Shown here in pieces: positions 44,040-56,329 of a stretch of DNA of 64,000 nucleotides (position 1 is the stretch's first letter; every line of letters begins with the position of its first letter). The position numbers were made by a program, and so were the translations under genes. Below the pieces are notes generated by a model, which did no database searches, was not told the origin of the DNA, and saw only the letters and a list, made by a program, of their open reading frames with translations. Source of the stretch: Sycobia sp. Sy_11 (Eukaryota > Arthropoda > Insecta > Hymenoptera > Epichrysomallidae); contig JACCIC010000124.1 in the NCBI GenBank assembly GCA_018907035.1, forward strand, positions 1,592,501 to 1,656,500. Reading direction: 5' to 3'.

Positions 44040-44590
44040 CAGATAAAGATTTTGTTCTTTTATTCTTCAAATTTAGTATTAACAAATCGTTGTTCGCATT
44101 AGTTTCCGCATATACTTTGATTTTTTCGATATAAAAGACGTAGTTATAAGTTGAATATAAGTTTACAACATTTTGCATACGTTAGTTTTCGGTCGCATTT
44201 GAAATCTACATTTTTACATTATAGTTTTTCTTTTTCTTCTATTACAATATTTAATCATAGCATCAAATTTGAATATGTTTGAAATGCAATTTTCACATTC
44301 ACGCCTTTTACACTTATTAAAAATAATTTATAATTAACTTTTTTTCTCTCGATATTAAATCATTTTTTAACTACATATTTATCTATTGCTGATTGATTTA
44401 TTTTTATTTCTATGTAACTATTACGACATATATATTACAATTTTAATTAATTCCATTTTAATAATTTTATCAGCACAGAAGTAAAATTTATTATTTAAGA
44501 TTTTACTAACATTTTTTAAATAAAGCAGATCGTAGTTTTACGTATCGAAAAGCTATGCGACACGAGTCTGTGAACTCAATCAATAATATA
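44040..44590. other. AT-rich spacer, no gene seen
   Basis: No coding frame or repeat family was recognised. Confidence 0.5.
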
Positions 44591-44592
44591 TA

Positions 44593-44990
44593 CGAGGGTG
44601 GTTTGATAAGTTCGTGACTTATCGAAAGGTGGCGCTGTTATCATAAATATTTTACTACTCTAAGAGACTATCATCTCATACAAGTAGGTATACAAAGTTT
44701 CAAGTCAGTACGTTGGTTAGAAAATTTTTGACAGTCTTTTGAATTTAGTGTTTCATTGTTTTTACAAAAGCATGGAAAAAACGAATTTCGAGTGGTTATT
44801 AAACATTATTTTCTGCGTGGAAAAACAATTAAGGAAACTGAAGAAAAACTTAAAAAATATTATAAGGACTCTGCTCCATCACATGGAATGGTTCACAAGT
44901 GGTTTACTGAATTTCGTTGTGGTAGAATGAATACAAGTGATGCTGAGCGTTCTAGCCGCCCAAAAGAGATGACTAACCGCCCCAAAGAAT
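44593..44990 (+). mobile_element. mariner 5' fragment fused to BEL/Pao relic
   Basis: Starts CGAGGGTGGTTTGATAAG after TA (44591-44592), a terminus related to that of the element at 4398. A frame from 44756 reads a transposase N-terminus (FRVVIKHYFLRGKTIKETEE, APSHGMVHKWFTEFRCGR and a degenerate RSSRPKE). At about 44985 it passes without a stop into BEL/Pao sequence. The rest of the mariner is missing. Confidence 0.75.
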
Positions 44991-45009
44991 TCGAAACTCG
45001 CGGATCCTC

Positions 45010-47155
45010 ATTATCATATTCCTCATTCTATTGACGTTTTATTATCTTCTCACACAATGTTGTCCTTTCTCTCTGTTGGTCAGCTCAAACTGCAGTACGA
45101 GAAATCTCAAATAGTTCTGCAAAAGATCAAATTAGGTTGGATAGTTTCTGGAGGTGTATATTCAAGATGGGCGTCTTCCAAGGCATCTTGTAATGTTGTA
45201 AAATTGGATAAGCTTTTAGAACGCTGCTGGGCTATCTAAGACTTTGATCATAAACCCGTAAAATCTTGTGACGAAATCGCGTGCGAACAATTTTACGTGA
45301 AAAATACCGAATGTGACGCCACCAGGAGATACATAGTCAGATTATCATTTCGTGATAAGATGTTTTTGTTAGGAAAATCAGGCATGCAAGCATTGAAACC
45401 CTTTTATGCACTAAAACGGCAGTTCGAATGAGATCCGAAATTGAAATCTGAGAACGAAAGGGCAGTGAATGAATATGTTTCTCTCGGTCACATGACACTT
45501 TGCGATGATATAGATAGCGGGTATTACTTCCCTCATCACGCGGTTATTAAAGAATTCAGCGAAACGACAAAGGTTTGGGTGGTGTTTAACACGTCGGCTA
45601 AAACTTCGACAAGTATTTCTTTAAATGAATTTTTTCTAGTAAGGCCCACCATTCAAAATACAATTTTCTAACAGATCGTACGGTTTCGCACACATGGCTA
45701 CGTTATCACTGCCGACATCAAAAAGATGTACCGGCAAATACTTGTACATCTAGATGATAGAAAATTCCAGAAGACACTATGGTATATGGACGGGAAAATT
45801 CGGACATTTGAACTCAATACAGTCACTTACGGGACGACAACCACATCTTTTCTCGCGATAAGTACACTCCATCAGTTAGCTCGCGATGAAGCCGAAAACA
45901 TGCTGCACGCTAGTAAACTTCTGCTACGCGATTTTTATGTAGACGATTTTATTTCAGACACGAATTCTTTGCAGGAAATTGTCGAAATTCGCAATGAAAA
46001 GAGTGCACTTTTAAGTAAAGGCGGTTTCATTATTCGTCAATGGGCTTCGGATCACGAATCGGTTTTGAACAACATTGACAGAAAGATTTTTAGTCTTAAC
46101 TGTGTCGTTAAGAACAATCCAATTTAAAAAAACTTTAAGAATCATTTGGGACTTACGAAGGGACGATCTTCGATACACTGTACAAACTGTTGACGTTCAA
46201 GGGACATCTACAAAACGGAAACTCTTATCCGAAATCTCTAAAATTTTTGATCCTCTCGATCTGTTAGGTCCTGTTATTCTTTACGCCAAGATGCCCATCT
46301 AAGATTGTTGGAAATCAAAAATAACATACACCATGGCGTTTGTTAGCCGGACAACTGCCACTTTTAAATGCCTTTTCGATTTCTCGATATATCATATGTA
46401 CCAATCCTGTAAAAATCGAACTTCATGGCTTTTGTGACGAGAGCAGTCAAGGTTATTCGTGATTTTTATGAATCAAACTTACACGTTGGCATTAATCTAC
46501 TCTTTACGCAGTCCATGATCGTTTTGGGATCCTCAGAGGCAAAGCTCGAGTTAGGAATATTGTACATAAATGCATGGAAGGCATTCGTAAGGGCCCAACA
46601 TCGCTCACGCGCAGATGGCAGATTTGCCAAAAGTTCACGTGACAGAAGCTTCTACTTTTTACCTTGCTGGCTTAGATTTTTTCAGTCCATTAGTTCATTA
46701 AAGAGAAGCGACATCATAAGAAGGTTTTAATTAAAACTTACGGCTGTGTCTTCGTTTGCATGGTCTCCAAAGTTGTGTACATTGGACTTGTGTCGGTCTT
46801 TCGATCGAGGGATTTTTAGCAGAATTGCGCAGGTTCAACGGGCGACGAGACATCCCAGAACATATATATTCGGGCAACGGGACGAATTTTTTTGGAGCTA
46901 ACAAGGTACTCCAATCAATTTTCGCATTACATAACATCGACGAGCATAAAGATTTTATAAATAATTTTGCATTAGACAAACGTATTCAACAGCACTTTAA
47001 TCGGCGATTATCACCACATTTTGGAGGGATTTGGGAGGCCACCGTAAAGATTTTTAAGCATCATTTAAAAAGAGTTCTTAAGAACCAACATTTAACTTAC
47101 GAGCAAGCGAACACACTTTTGTCATCATCGAGATTACTCCTGGTCTCTCTCTAAC
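45010..47155 (+). pseudogene. BEL/Pao retrotransposon pol relic
   Basis: Protease-like part at 45010-45150 (IDVLL, FLSVGQLKL, LGWIVSGGV in mixed frames). RT: 45441-45671 has NEYVSLGHMTL and YYFPHHAVIKEFSETTK; 45726-46127 has TFELNTVTYGTTTTSFLA and the catalytic LLRDFYVDDFISDT. Then LLSEISKIFDPLDLLGPVIL. The RNase H region is badly decayed (46300-46730). Integrase at 46756-47154 reads RRDIPEHIYSGNGTNFFGA, where the usual SDNGTNF catalytic Asp is Gly, and HFGGIWEATVKIFKHHLKRVL. Stops and frameshifts abound; no LTRs were found. Confidence 0.85.
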
Positions 47156-47159
47156 TTTA

Positions 47160-47859
47160 GTAAATATGAGGGAGCGGGGGAAAATTTAAGTTTAGTATTC
47201 ATCTAACTGCTATAAGGAGAATTTGAAGAGTATCTTTCGCTTTCGCTTTTTCGTAGTTTCTATAACATTCCTTTTTTTCTTAAAAATAAATATTTGTATT
47301 GGAATTAGTGATCGTGACATCTATTCAGAAGTAAGTGACTGTTCATTATGTGAATTTGATCAAACGCGGAAATAAATTACGCGATACCGACTAGTTCTTA
47401 TATGACAACTAGCTACGGGAATAAAGATCTGATAATAATTGCGTTTGAATATATTTTAATCTTTTGTAATGGTTTTACCTGTATTTTCGTTTGCTTGTGT
47501 ATGTGAGCGTTCGTTTGAGCGGGAGCACATATACACAAGCTAAACTATATTAAATATCTTGTGTGCATTGGCGCTACTGTGCACATTGTTAATGCACACA
47601 AGCAGACAAAATAGAAGAGTCATATATCCAATATTATCATATACGTTTATATTATATGTCGAATGAGAAATAATTTGTATTTTAGTCATTCGCGGTAATT
47701 TTTATATTACTTATAATATTAAAAAAAAACTTCGATTCAGTCGATAGATATAATAGAAATAATAGATGCAATAAAAGGGATTAACTGGTATCGAAATTCT
47801 TCAAGCGTGTTTAAAATTTCTTGTATGTGTTTAAGTATGTATGTACGTGTATATATATG

Positions 47860-47909
<50 letters not shown>

Positions 47910-48239
47910 TATTTTCTTAAAATTTTAAATTCGCTGTGTGACGATGATCGTGGTACGGAATCAGACTAAGAAAAGAAAACGAAAAGTTATTACAACCCGG
48001 TGCCAAATTTTTAAGAAAATAGGTGCATATATATACGTATTTTCTTAATATTTTGAGTATAAAACTTAATAATAAAAGTAAATTGATATAAAAAAATTAT
48101 ATTTTCTGTAAATTATTTATGTAATAACATTCATTATATTTTTATATAATAAATTTTATTTTATTACTATTTACACAATATCATGCAATTCACTAAAGAA
48201 TATCATTTACATTAGTTTACTATCTCACTGAGAAATAAA
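47160..48239. other. AT-rich spacer with (TA)n
   Basis: No gene seen. A (TA)n array spans about 47862-47907, flanked by two related segments with 'tattttcttaa'. Confidence 0.5.
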
Positions 48240-48561
48240 TGTGGAGGTTAGCCCACACATATCCTCGTCTAGTTATGTAAACCGCCACGTGAGCGCATCG
48301 TAGCGAGACCATGAAGCCACCACCATGTCGACGGCAGTTCGGTACAGGCTCTCCAACTGTACACACGAATTGGTTGTACGCTAAGAGTACTTGTAATAAT
48401 ATTATTACTGTTAGAAAAAGATAGTTTCATTGAATTTCGCCCTGTAGTTAGCGAGATATTACGGAAACCTGATCATGAGTTTTTGGCAATATCACCATGC
48501 CGGCGGGGTCCGGCACGAAGTCAATTGTAATCAGGTTCACCTAGATTACGTAAATCCGACA
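48240..48561 (+). repeat. candidate 5' LTR of a Gypsy relic
   Basis: Starts TGTGGAGGTTAGCCCACAC and ends AAATCCGACA, giving TG..CA borders and 322 bp, directly followed by a primer-binding-site-like TGGTGACCC. Gypsy pol sequence lies downstream on the same strand. No second LTR was found in the window, so the boundary relies on the TG..CA rule and the adjoining site. Confidence 0.45.
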
Positions 48562-48563
48562 AC

Positions 48564-48580
48564 TGGTGACCCTAGGTGCA
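48564..48580 (+). promoter_or_regulatory. candidate tRNA primer-binding site
   Basis: TGGTGACCC follows the LTR end by two bases. TGG pairs with a tRNA CCA end and TGGTGACCC is a form common in insect LTR elements. Confidence 0.4.
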
Positions 48581-50035
48581 TGAACAAAGGCTAGTTCCGC
48601 GCATCTTCGTTTTTTCTTGTTCGCGTAACATGCTGTTCGTGTGCCACATGTGTTAGCAATTTTCTTTCGTGAAAAAATCGCATTCGCGCAATACAGTACT
48701 TGCGTGTCACATACTAATCGCGAAGAATATTTTTTTTCGCCACGTACTAATCGCGAAAAAGTTTTTTTTTTGTTTCCACGCCATGTCACGGAACAAAAGA
48801 AATATCGGGTAGTGCAAGTACGATGAAAATATGCATTCAAAACACACCACTGTCAAATCGGTGTGCACGTGTTCGCAGCACATATAGCCGACTATCTCCG
48901 AGAGTCCACGGGAAGGCCCGAGGAGGCCGCCCGCAAAGTGACGAGTAAGGGTGAGCAGCATTTACAAAGATAACATAGGGGCAGTCCACGTGCGCTAAAT
49001 AGAAGACATCGAAAACCTCCACGATAAAGATAAAAATTTGTACAATTATAAAAACATTTTTTAATCCGATGTTTTAGGCGAGGGACATAGGCCACGTTTC
49101 CTCGGAACCGAACGGCTTTCGGACAGCCAGAAAAAGGAAACACGTGATTTCCTGGCAAAAATCTAACGGTTAGTCAAGTCACAATACTGTAGCAGCAACA
49201 ACAGCGCTGGACCAACCAAGCAATAGCAGCGCCGCACCAGCCGGTAGCAGCAACGGCAACGTAAAGAGGTGCGAAGTATGCGATAACCTCAAAAATAGAG
49301 TGTGCATCAAAATAAAAGGCGTTCATACTTAGATTTCATTTCTTTTGGAAATTAATTTAATAGAAAATTTTTAAGAAAAGGAAATATAATTAAAAAAAAG
49401 AAAAAAAGAGTAATTATAATTAAAATTTTCCTTTTATAAGAGATTTAAAGTGCAAAGTTATTTACTATACACAAGTATATAAAAAAATAACAAATAATTA
49501 ACAGTTCAATAAAAACTCCTTTTTTAAATAGTTTTATTGCAATAGAAATATTAATTAAAATAAGATTTAACAACAAACAATAATCTTCTAACAAATTTTC
49601 TTACAATGCAATTTTTTAACAAAAACTTAATTTTAAATTCAAATTTAATAATTTATAAAAACTCTAAATTATAAACAGACTCGTCATTTGTTTTTATAAA
49701 TATTTAGCAGCGCTCATGCTCACTCAGCCTCGCTACCTGAGTGATAAACTTGATAGGAGGGTGAAAAGCTACCAGTGTATGGCAGAATTAACCCAACCTT
49801 GACCAATAGAAAGTTAAATTGCAAATAAAAGAATTTCAAATATCTAGAATAGAAATAATAACAATAATATAATAAAAACAATAAAAATATTACAACAAAA
49901 TATAGATTGTCATAAGACATGCATACCCCTTCAGTTCTGAAGAAGATAAAAGCTCAATCTGATTGCGACAAACAATCAGATTTACAAAAAGCGTTCTAGT
50001 AAATTCGTGTCGCGAAAGACGATCGAGACAAAATG
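48581..50035. other. expected gag region, nothing recognised
   Basis: The segment between primer site and RT shows no zinc knuckle or capsid motif. It contains two copies of ACTAATCGCGAA (about 48714, 48746), a CAG/CAA-rich stretch (49185-49262) and an AT-rich part (49320-49720). Gag appears to be lost or replaced. Confidence 0.4.
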
Positions 50036-51660
50036 ATTGTTATAACGCTATTCGGCCGTTTCAAATGGATCGTCATGGTTTTCGTGTTTAGAAATGGGGC
50101 ACAAACGTTTCAGCAATACAGAGATAGTGCACTTGGGGATCTGCGCTGCTTATCGCCTCGGACGATATCCAAAGCCACAAGCGCGATCTCGATCTAGTCC
50201 TTAGAAGACTAGATAAATATAACGTCCGTTTGAATACAGAAAAGTGCGAAAGAGCAAAAGAGCTATTAGAATTCCTCGGTCACGTCAGAAATTCCGCGGG
50301 ATTTAAACCCACAACGGAAAAGGCCGCGACGATTAAACAAATCCCGCGCTCCAAAGCCCCACGGAACTACAACGGTTCCTGAGGATGATTAATTTCTACC
50401 ACGGATCAATTCCTCACGCGGCAGAGGCGTAGGAGCCATTAACCAAATACTTGATAGGCACGAAAAAGAAGGATTTTCGTCCGATCTAGTGGAATAAAGA
50501 AGACTTCGGAGCATTTAACAAAAAAGGACGCAATCTGCAACGCGGCAGAATTTGCATTTCCAAGCAAAAAAGTGGCGATCCATCTAGTAAGGACGCGTCC
50601 GATGCAGCTATGGGTTGCAGCCCTCGAACAAAAGATTGACGACATGAATTGGAGGCCTGTCGTATTCCTTAGTAAACAGTTTAGGATCGCTCAACACAAA
50701 TACTCCGCATATAAAAGAGAACTTCCAGCAATTTACTATACTGTATTGTCTGGAAGGTCAACACTTCGAGGTAGTAACCGTCCATAAGCCATTAGTATAT
50801 GCCCTCGCACAGAGTCAGGACAAAGCACCGGCTATCCGATGTAGGCAACTGACCTATTTAGCACAGCTTGACCTCAACATCACTAAAATTACAGAGGCAG
50901 AGGACCTAGTCGCGGACGCATTATCATGAATAGAGACTTTCTGTTCCCCCAACATGTTTGACTAGGACTACGCGGAAAATGCGACGGACGCACAATGCAT
51001 AAGCGTTAGATTGAACTTAGAAGCCTTTCAGCTACCGCTTAGTCTCGCCCAAGAGCAAGACATCGAGCCTGAGTTCGGGATGATCCTGCGCAACCGCAAT
51101 CTCCCACTCAAATTAAAATAATTAGTTTTTAACAATACTGATCCTGTACTATTTTATTACAACATACAGCCTAACGCGATCCGACCTTATGTACCGGAGA
51201 GTCTGCGGGAAGAGTTTACTGCCTTCTTCCACGACAGCTCTCACTCCGACGCTAAGGTCACGGACGGGCTCATAAGACAGCAATATGTCTGGCCGGAAAT
51301 GAGCAAAGACATAATCAGCTGGTGCAAACGATGCATCGAATGCCAGGCGTTCAAGGAGACTCGGCACAATAAGAGCATCTCGAGTCTCTTGCCGATTCCA
51401 GGTTGTCCACATCAACATTGTCGAACTTCTGCCAGAATCGGAAGGGTACACCTACGATCTCACAATGATCGACAAATATGCCGGTTGACCTGAGGTCTTG
51501 CTGATGCGAAATATGTACGCACGTACGATGGCATCTAAATTTTACGAAAATTGTATAGCCAGATTCGGCTCACCAACGAAAGTGACCACTGATCAAAGAG
51601 CACAATTCGAGTCTCAACTTTGACATAAGAGTTGCTCGAATTCGTTAGTAATAGAAATAA
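50036..51660 (+). pseudogene. Gypsy pol relic: RT, RNase H, integrase
   Basis: RT tail: NGAQTFQQYR (about 50095), IASDDIQSHKRDLDLVLRRL (50148-50207) and ELLEFLGHVRNSAGFKPTTE (50263-50322). RNase H: KYSAYKRELPAIYYTVLSG (50699-50755) and a TKITEAEDLVADALS end (50885-50930). Integrase: a His/Cys zinc region with HDSSHSDAKVTDGL, ISWCKRCIECQ (51315-51347), then VVHINIVELLP where the first catalytic Asp is Asn, and KVTTDQRAQFES with the second Asp (about 51581-51616). The YxDD box of the RT is not readable. Many frameshifts occur. This is a relative of the minus-strand Gypsy at 35840-40290. Confidence 0.8.
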
Positions 51661-52840
51661 ACGTGACGCATAGGATGGTTGATATAGATCGCATCAAGCC
51701 AGCGATATTCACGGATAGCAATAACTTAGTGTATAGCGAGAATTGCAATACCCCCGTACGCAACTTACGCGATCCTATCGAGGAAGAAATAGAGACGCAG
51801 GAAAGATGGCACCCGACGTCACAGCGCCATAGGGTTGCCGGAATTTGAGAATCTCTTGATCTATTTCGGCAAAAGAGAAAACTCTTTCGAGCATGTAAAA
51901 ACCACCGCAGGCGCCGAAAACTCCGCGAGCGAACATTCGTGTTCAGTGTCGGTCAACCCGGACCAAATATACAAGCATCGACCGAATATACATAGAAAAA
52001 ACACGTTGAAGCAATCACGCAGCCTGGCATCTTTACTGAATCCTGGGTGGGTATTGACCCATTAACGCAAAACACTAACATAAGATCTAATATTTCTTTG
52101 AATAAGTACGAGAACCTCGTCTTTTGCCTTCGGCGCAAATCGAGGTGGAACTCTCGCTGCTCAATGAATGGGAACGATCGGGCGCCCCCAGTCCAGCAAG
52201 AGATGACGCATTCTTCACGCACATCCAAATGCTCGAAATCAGGACGTTGTTCTTGGCGAGATACGAGCGAGAAATATTAACAGCAACGAAATCTATGCGG
52301 AATAACGTAGCTCGCGAAAGAAGCGACCGAAGTTACAATATCCCGTATCTTATAATAAAGGGAGAGCCGACTCTCGACCTCTTTCTATTCAATATTCGTA
52401 TTATAGTCAGTCTACTTCGCATCAGACAATTATTAGATTCGCACGAGTTTTCGAACATAGAAATTGTCGAGTCAAGCTGCAAGTCCCTCCACACCACCGC
52501 AATGTCATGAGCCCTAAACCTCGCCAATTCAGCTCAGATACAGGCCTGGTCCTCGCTCAAATTGTTGCGTTTTACTTACACATCCGGAGGTACTTTCGTG
52601 ATCTGGGTCATCCCCCTCGCTGGTCCCCATCCTTTGTCGGTAGCAAAATTGACTTCGACGCGTCTAGTCCATGGTACGCGACGAATAAAGGCTTAACTTT
52701 GATGGGAAGTGACGCGTGACGATTCTAGTTTAAAAGTATTGTCATCGGAAAGGTACGCGAACTCCTTGATTCGGCAGTCGTTGCAGACATCCTCAGCGCT
52801 CAAGTTATTAGATCACTTCTTAGGCCCTTGCAATTAACGA
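51661..52840 (+). pseudogene. Gypsy downstream region, unrecognised frames
   Basis: The first part (51663-51848) looks like an integrase C-terminal tail (MVDIDRIKPAI, then an acidic stretch). The 128-codon frame 52124-52510 (EVELSLLNEWERSG, RSDRSYNIPYLIIKGEP, IRIIVSLLRIRQLL) is longer than chance neighbours but has no domain I can name. An env-like third gene is possible, but no signal peptide, furin site or membrane anchor was seen. Confidence 0.3.
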
Positions 52841-52844
52841 AGAT

Positions 52845-53093
52845 CAGCCTCACGGGAGATAATATAGCACCCTCAATGCTGATCATGCTATCACATATCT
52901 ACAGCACAAAAAAATTGTCCCTCTGTAGAAAGTCACGATATCCTAGAGCGCTTTCTTAAAATAAAAGACTTGTTGAGTCTAAGATTTAGAAAAATTTGCT
53001 AATTGTAGACTATTTGATTGCTTTTCATTTTTTTCGAAGTATGCTATAGGCATAATCATATTTGACCTACAACTATTTTAGACAGATAAAAGT

Positions 53094-53150
<57 letters not shown>

Positions 53151-53370
53151 TAGAATTTCCCATCTCTGCTTCGCCAGAGATAATAATTTAAACGATTTCT
53201 TAAACAATTCAATAATATCTAAGTAAAAAGTACTCTATATATAAAAATCTATATGATTATAAATAATTTACCGTGATTTTCCTATCGTCGCGTCTGTATA
53301 AAAAGCTGCTTTTCACAGACCATTTTATATAATATATATAACGGAAAACGAGGAACGGGGAACTAAAATG
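52845..53370. repeat. AT-rich spacer with (TA)n array
   Basis: A (TA)n run covers about 53099-53150. No gene seen. Confidence 0.6.
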
Positions 53371-54089
53371 ACTACAATGGATGTCTTTCGAAATTATTAA
53401 CAATTTATTCTTAACACTCGCGAACATCAAATATCATCTTACGGGACTTACGTGGAATACGGCAGCGCAATCTAGCAAGCTACATATATTGGTTTTCCGC
53501 ACGGCGACGACAATCACCACGGAGCGGGTTCCACGGACATGGATGGGCACAGAGAGAGAGGGGAAAGGGGGGACGCGACGCAGTGGCTTCAGCACGGGAC
53601 GCTCGCGCGCGCGGCCATACAACGATGGTGCGCGCTCATACTGGAACGCGCATTCCACATATTAATATAATAAGAGGCTACTTGCCGATGAGTCCTCGGC
53701 ACCGCTACTTCCTCTCGCGCTGAACTTCCTCTCGTCCTTCTTTCAATTCTTGATCTTCTTGCTCTCTCCCTTTTTCTTTCTCTCTTTCGCTAGAGCTTCC
53801 TTCCTTCGTTCCTAATGTCTCGTACTCTCGTTGAGCTTTCGGAGCTCGAGCGGATGCGAATAGCGTCAGTGGGTGACATGCTCGAGAGAAAGTTCTACTA
53901 TTTCGGGTGTTTCTCTTCCCAATGCAACTGTCTTGCTCGGCAGCTCGGAAGAAAAGAACGATTCTTCTCTCGACTTCCTCCTTCGTGCGTGCACATCGCG
54001 CGCTCTCGCGACTCGCACCTCGCATATTTTCGCCTTTACGCGCGAACATTCGAATTCGCAATCGCGGACCGATAGTTCGGCCGGTTACA
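53371..54089 (-). repeat. candidate LTR, minus strand
   Basis: Read on the minus strand, a purine tract GGAAGGGGGAG (54102-54092) is followed by TGTAACCGGCCGAAC (from 54089), a typical polypurine-tract to 3' LTR start. The block that follows is CpG-rich and contains AATAAA on the minus strand near 53415. The far end is not defined. Minus-strand long frames in this block reflect composition. Confidence 0.4.
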
Positions 54090-54091
54090 AA

Positions 54092-54102
54092 CTCCCCCTT
54101 CC
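54092..54102 (-). promoter_or_regulatory. candidate polypurine tract
   Basis: GGAAGGGGGAG on the minus strand directly before a TGTAACC LTR-like start. Confidence 0.4.
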
Positions 54103-54109
54103 AAATCGA

Positions 54110-55165
54110 CGTATGAGGCACGTTTATTCGAGGTCTAATCATTCACGCGTCTGTGCGAAGTCGTCTGGTAAGAATGTTATTGGGGATAAGGATTGAGATG
54201 TATGGATATCGGAACCGCTCACATGAAATTTGCTATTTATTACAAAATCAAAATTATAATTTTTGAATAACGAAAAATAAAGTTGTGACCATCGGTGGTT
54301 TTTCGGTATTCTTATCGCTAAGTGGTGGCTATACATAATGCTACAAAAATATTAGATACTAATGGCTGGTTTCTATCTTACTCGGATATATAAAAAGAAA
54401 ATAAAATATAAAGACTACGTGCTGGTTCTAAAGGATACAGTGTCAGGAGTTTCTAACTACCGTGCAAAACTTTTATAAATTAAACAAACTACTTTGCACG
54501 CTGAAAAATGATGCTTATGTTTATAAATACCTAACCTAGCCAGTTACTTTAAAAGAAAAGAAAAAGGTATATCTTGTATATCTTCACTAGAACTAACACA
54601 TCTATAATAAAAATATGCAACTTATAATCTAACTACTCTAATCTATTGTCTAGGTATTGTCTATATTTCATAATGCGTGACTCTTGCTTTTCACTCTTCT
54701 TCGCTCGGGGCTGGCTTCGGCCATCTTCTCGGGTTCTCTACGATGCGTTCGCTCTTTCTGCGATGGAGTTTGCTGTAAATGAGGTTTCTCTGTAGTTACT
54801 GATTTCCTGTCAACTAGCGTTGGGGCAGTGTTGAGAGGCCGGGCAAGTAGCCTTCTCTTTACTTGGAGCCATTATATGCTCTTTTCTAGTGCTATTCCTC
54901 GTCCGTTAATACTGCACCATCGTTATATTACCGCGCTCGCTTGTATTTTACCATTTATTATACTCGATTATTATATCCCGTAACATGCCCTATTTCGTGA
55001 CGTTAGTCACTCCTAAACGGTGTACTCTGCTACCTTTGCTAATATCGCGGTATGGGGACATGGGGAAATCTCTATGGTAACTGTATCTGGAAAAACAAAG
55101 GGAAATAGCTGGACGGTGTCTACTTAGTGTCTACTTCGTGATGTAGACGTTGGAACCCGGCATGA
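54110..55165. other. no gene recognised
   Basis: Likely body of a decayed retroelement, given flanking LTR-like and coding-like sequence, but no domain could be read. Near 54850, GGCAAGTAGCC-type text recurs from 53675. Confidence 0.4.
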
Positions 55166-55169
55166 CGAT

Positions 55170-55740
55170 CAGAATCAGTTGTGTGCCATGGCCATGGTGA
55201 GCTTTGTGCCGCTCCCTAGTGTGGTTTTGGTCTTGCTATTGTTGTTGCTGGTCTTTTGAATGGCTTCGACGTCTGTAATTGGTGCACTTTTTGTCCTCTT
55301 TTCAGCTGTTTCACATTGGGCAGCCACCGGGACTCGGCACTTGCACATCTGATGGCCATCTCCGATATGGTCACCATTATTGCCTTTAGGCTTTTCAGTC
55401 GCTCTTTTTGGCACTCTGTGTCATTCTAGATTCGAAGGGCTGCTTTTATAATCTCGAAATGATTCACAACAAATGCCAGGACCGTCATACAAGTCTCTGA
55501 TGTTGCTATTTATTGTGCTTGAAGCAGGATCTTTTTACTACAAGGGACACATTTTTGCTTGACTTTTCTGTGTATCTGGTGTGACAATACTTTGCCCACT
55601 GGTCGTTTTACCCTTTTCAGTTGTTGTCTGAGTAGTTCCAGCTTTGGCCTTCGCGGTGGATCCTACACTTTTCCTCTATTCTTTGGAGGGGGGGGGGGTT
55701 TCTTGACCCCTTTTGTCTCCAATTCTTAATATCTAAATTA
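55170..55740 (-). pseudogene. degenerate Lys/Thr-rich coding-like sequence
   Basis: Minus-strand frames read PKRATEKPKGNNGDHIGDGH, MCKCRVPVAAQC and a KTSNNNSKTKTTLGSGTKL tail, preceded upstream by AKAGTTQTTTEKGKTTSGQS in another frame with stops. Composition resembles gag/ORF1 tails of retroelements, but no zinc knuckle or named domain is visible. A G-run lies at 55689-55700. Confidence 0.25.
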
Positions 55741-55744
55741 TTAT

Positions 55745-56190
55745 TCTTAATATCTAAATAGGTAGTTTTTCAAGTAGCTAATTTTCAAGCCCCAAAATTT
55801 CCTTTATAGTCTATTTATGCAGATATATGGTAAGACTGCATAGTTTAATCTAAAATTTAATTTTTTTTATTTTAAAATATATTCTGTTGTGAGGTAAGGT
55901 AACGAAATACAATTGCTATTGCTGAAATGAATTTATTACTTTTTTTTTTAATTATAGAAAAGAAGACAATTTTCTTAATAAATACTTTATTATAAAAAAT
56001 ATAAGTAGTGATTTCAACTTCCGTTGAATTGTGGTTAGTTGATTAAAATCTGAATCAATTGTAATTTTTCTTATACATGATACCTGTGGTATAGGCGTGA
56101 CGTGACCAATAAATATTCAATTTTGATTGGGCGGCACTTTATGGCTCAATACATAATAAGATTACAGACAGATGCACTAATAATCACACT
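55745..56190. other. AT-rich spacer, no gene seen
   Basis: No coding or repeat signal recognised. Confidence 0.5.
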
Positions 56191-56193
56191 AGT

Positions 56194-56272
56194 CCAGGCG
56201 AATTAGGGTTTTGATTCAGCATTGTTTCCAAGGGTTATTTTTTGCATTAAATGATAGCTGAGTGACACCGGT
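56194..56272 (+). repeat. direct repeat, copy 1
   Basis: Shares CCAGGCGAATTA, TTTCCAAGGG-T/C-TATTTTTTGCAT and AAATGAT-A/G-GCTGA with 56715-56794, flanking the SINE-like repeat. Confidence 0.6.
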
Positions 56273-56329
56273 GCTTCCATACACACGCGCATACACACAC
56301 CTCCCAAGAAAATCTATACACACTTAAAG

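Noticed and set aside
48541..49158. Overlapping minus-strand frames opposite the Gypsy leader
   Set aside because: They overlap one another, lack domains and run against the LTR and primer-site orientation.
53675..53700. CCGATGAGTCC resembling a hammerhead core
   Set aside because: The box differs from CUGANGA, the following sequence pairs back on itself, and no GAAA follows at the right distance.
53705..54142. 145-codon minus-strand Arg/Glu-rich frame
   Set aside because: Frames on both strands are open here because of CpG and purine-rich composition; better explained as LTR sequence.
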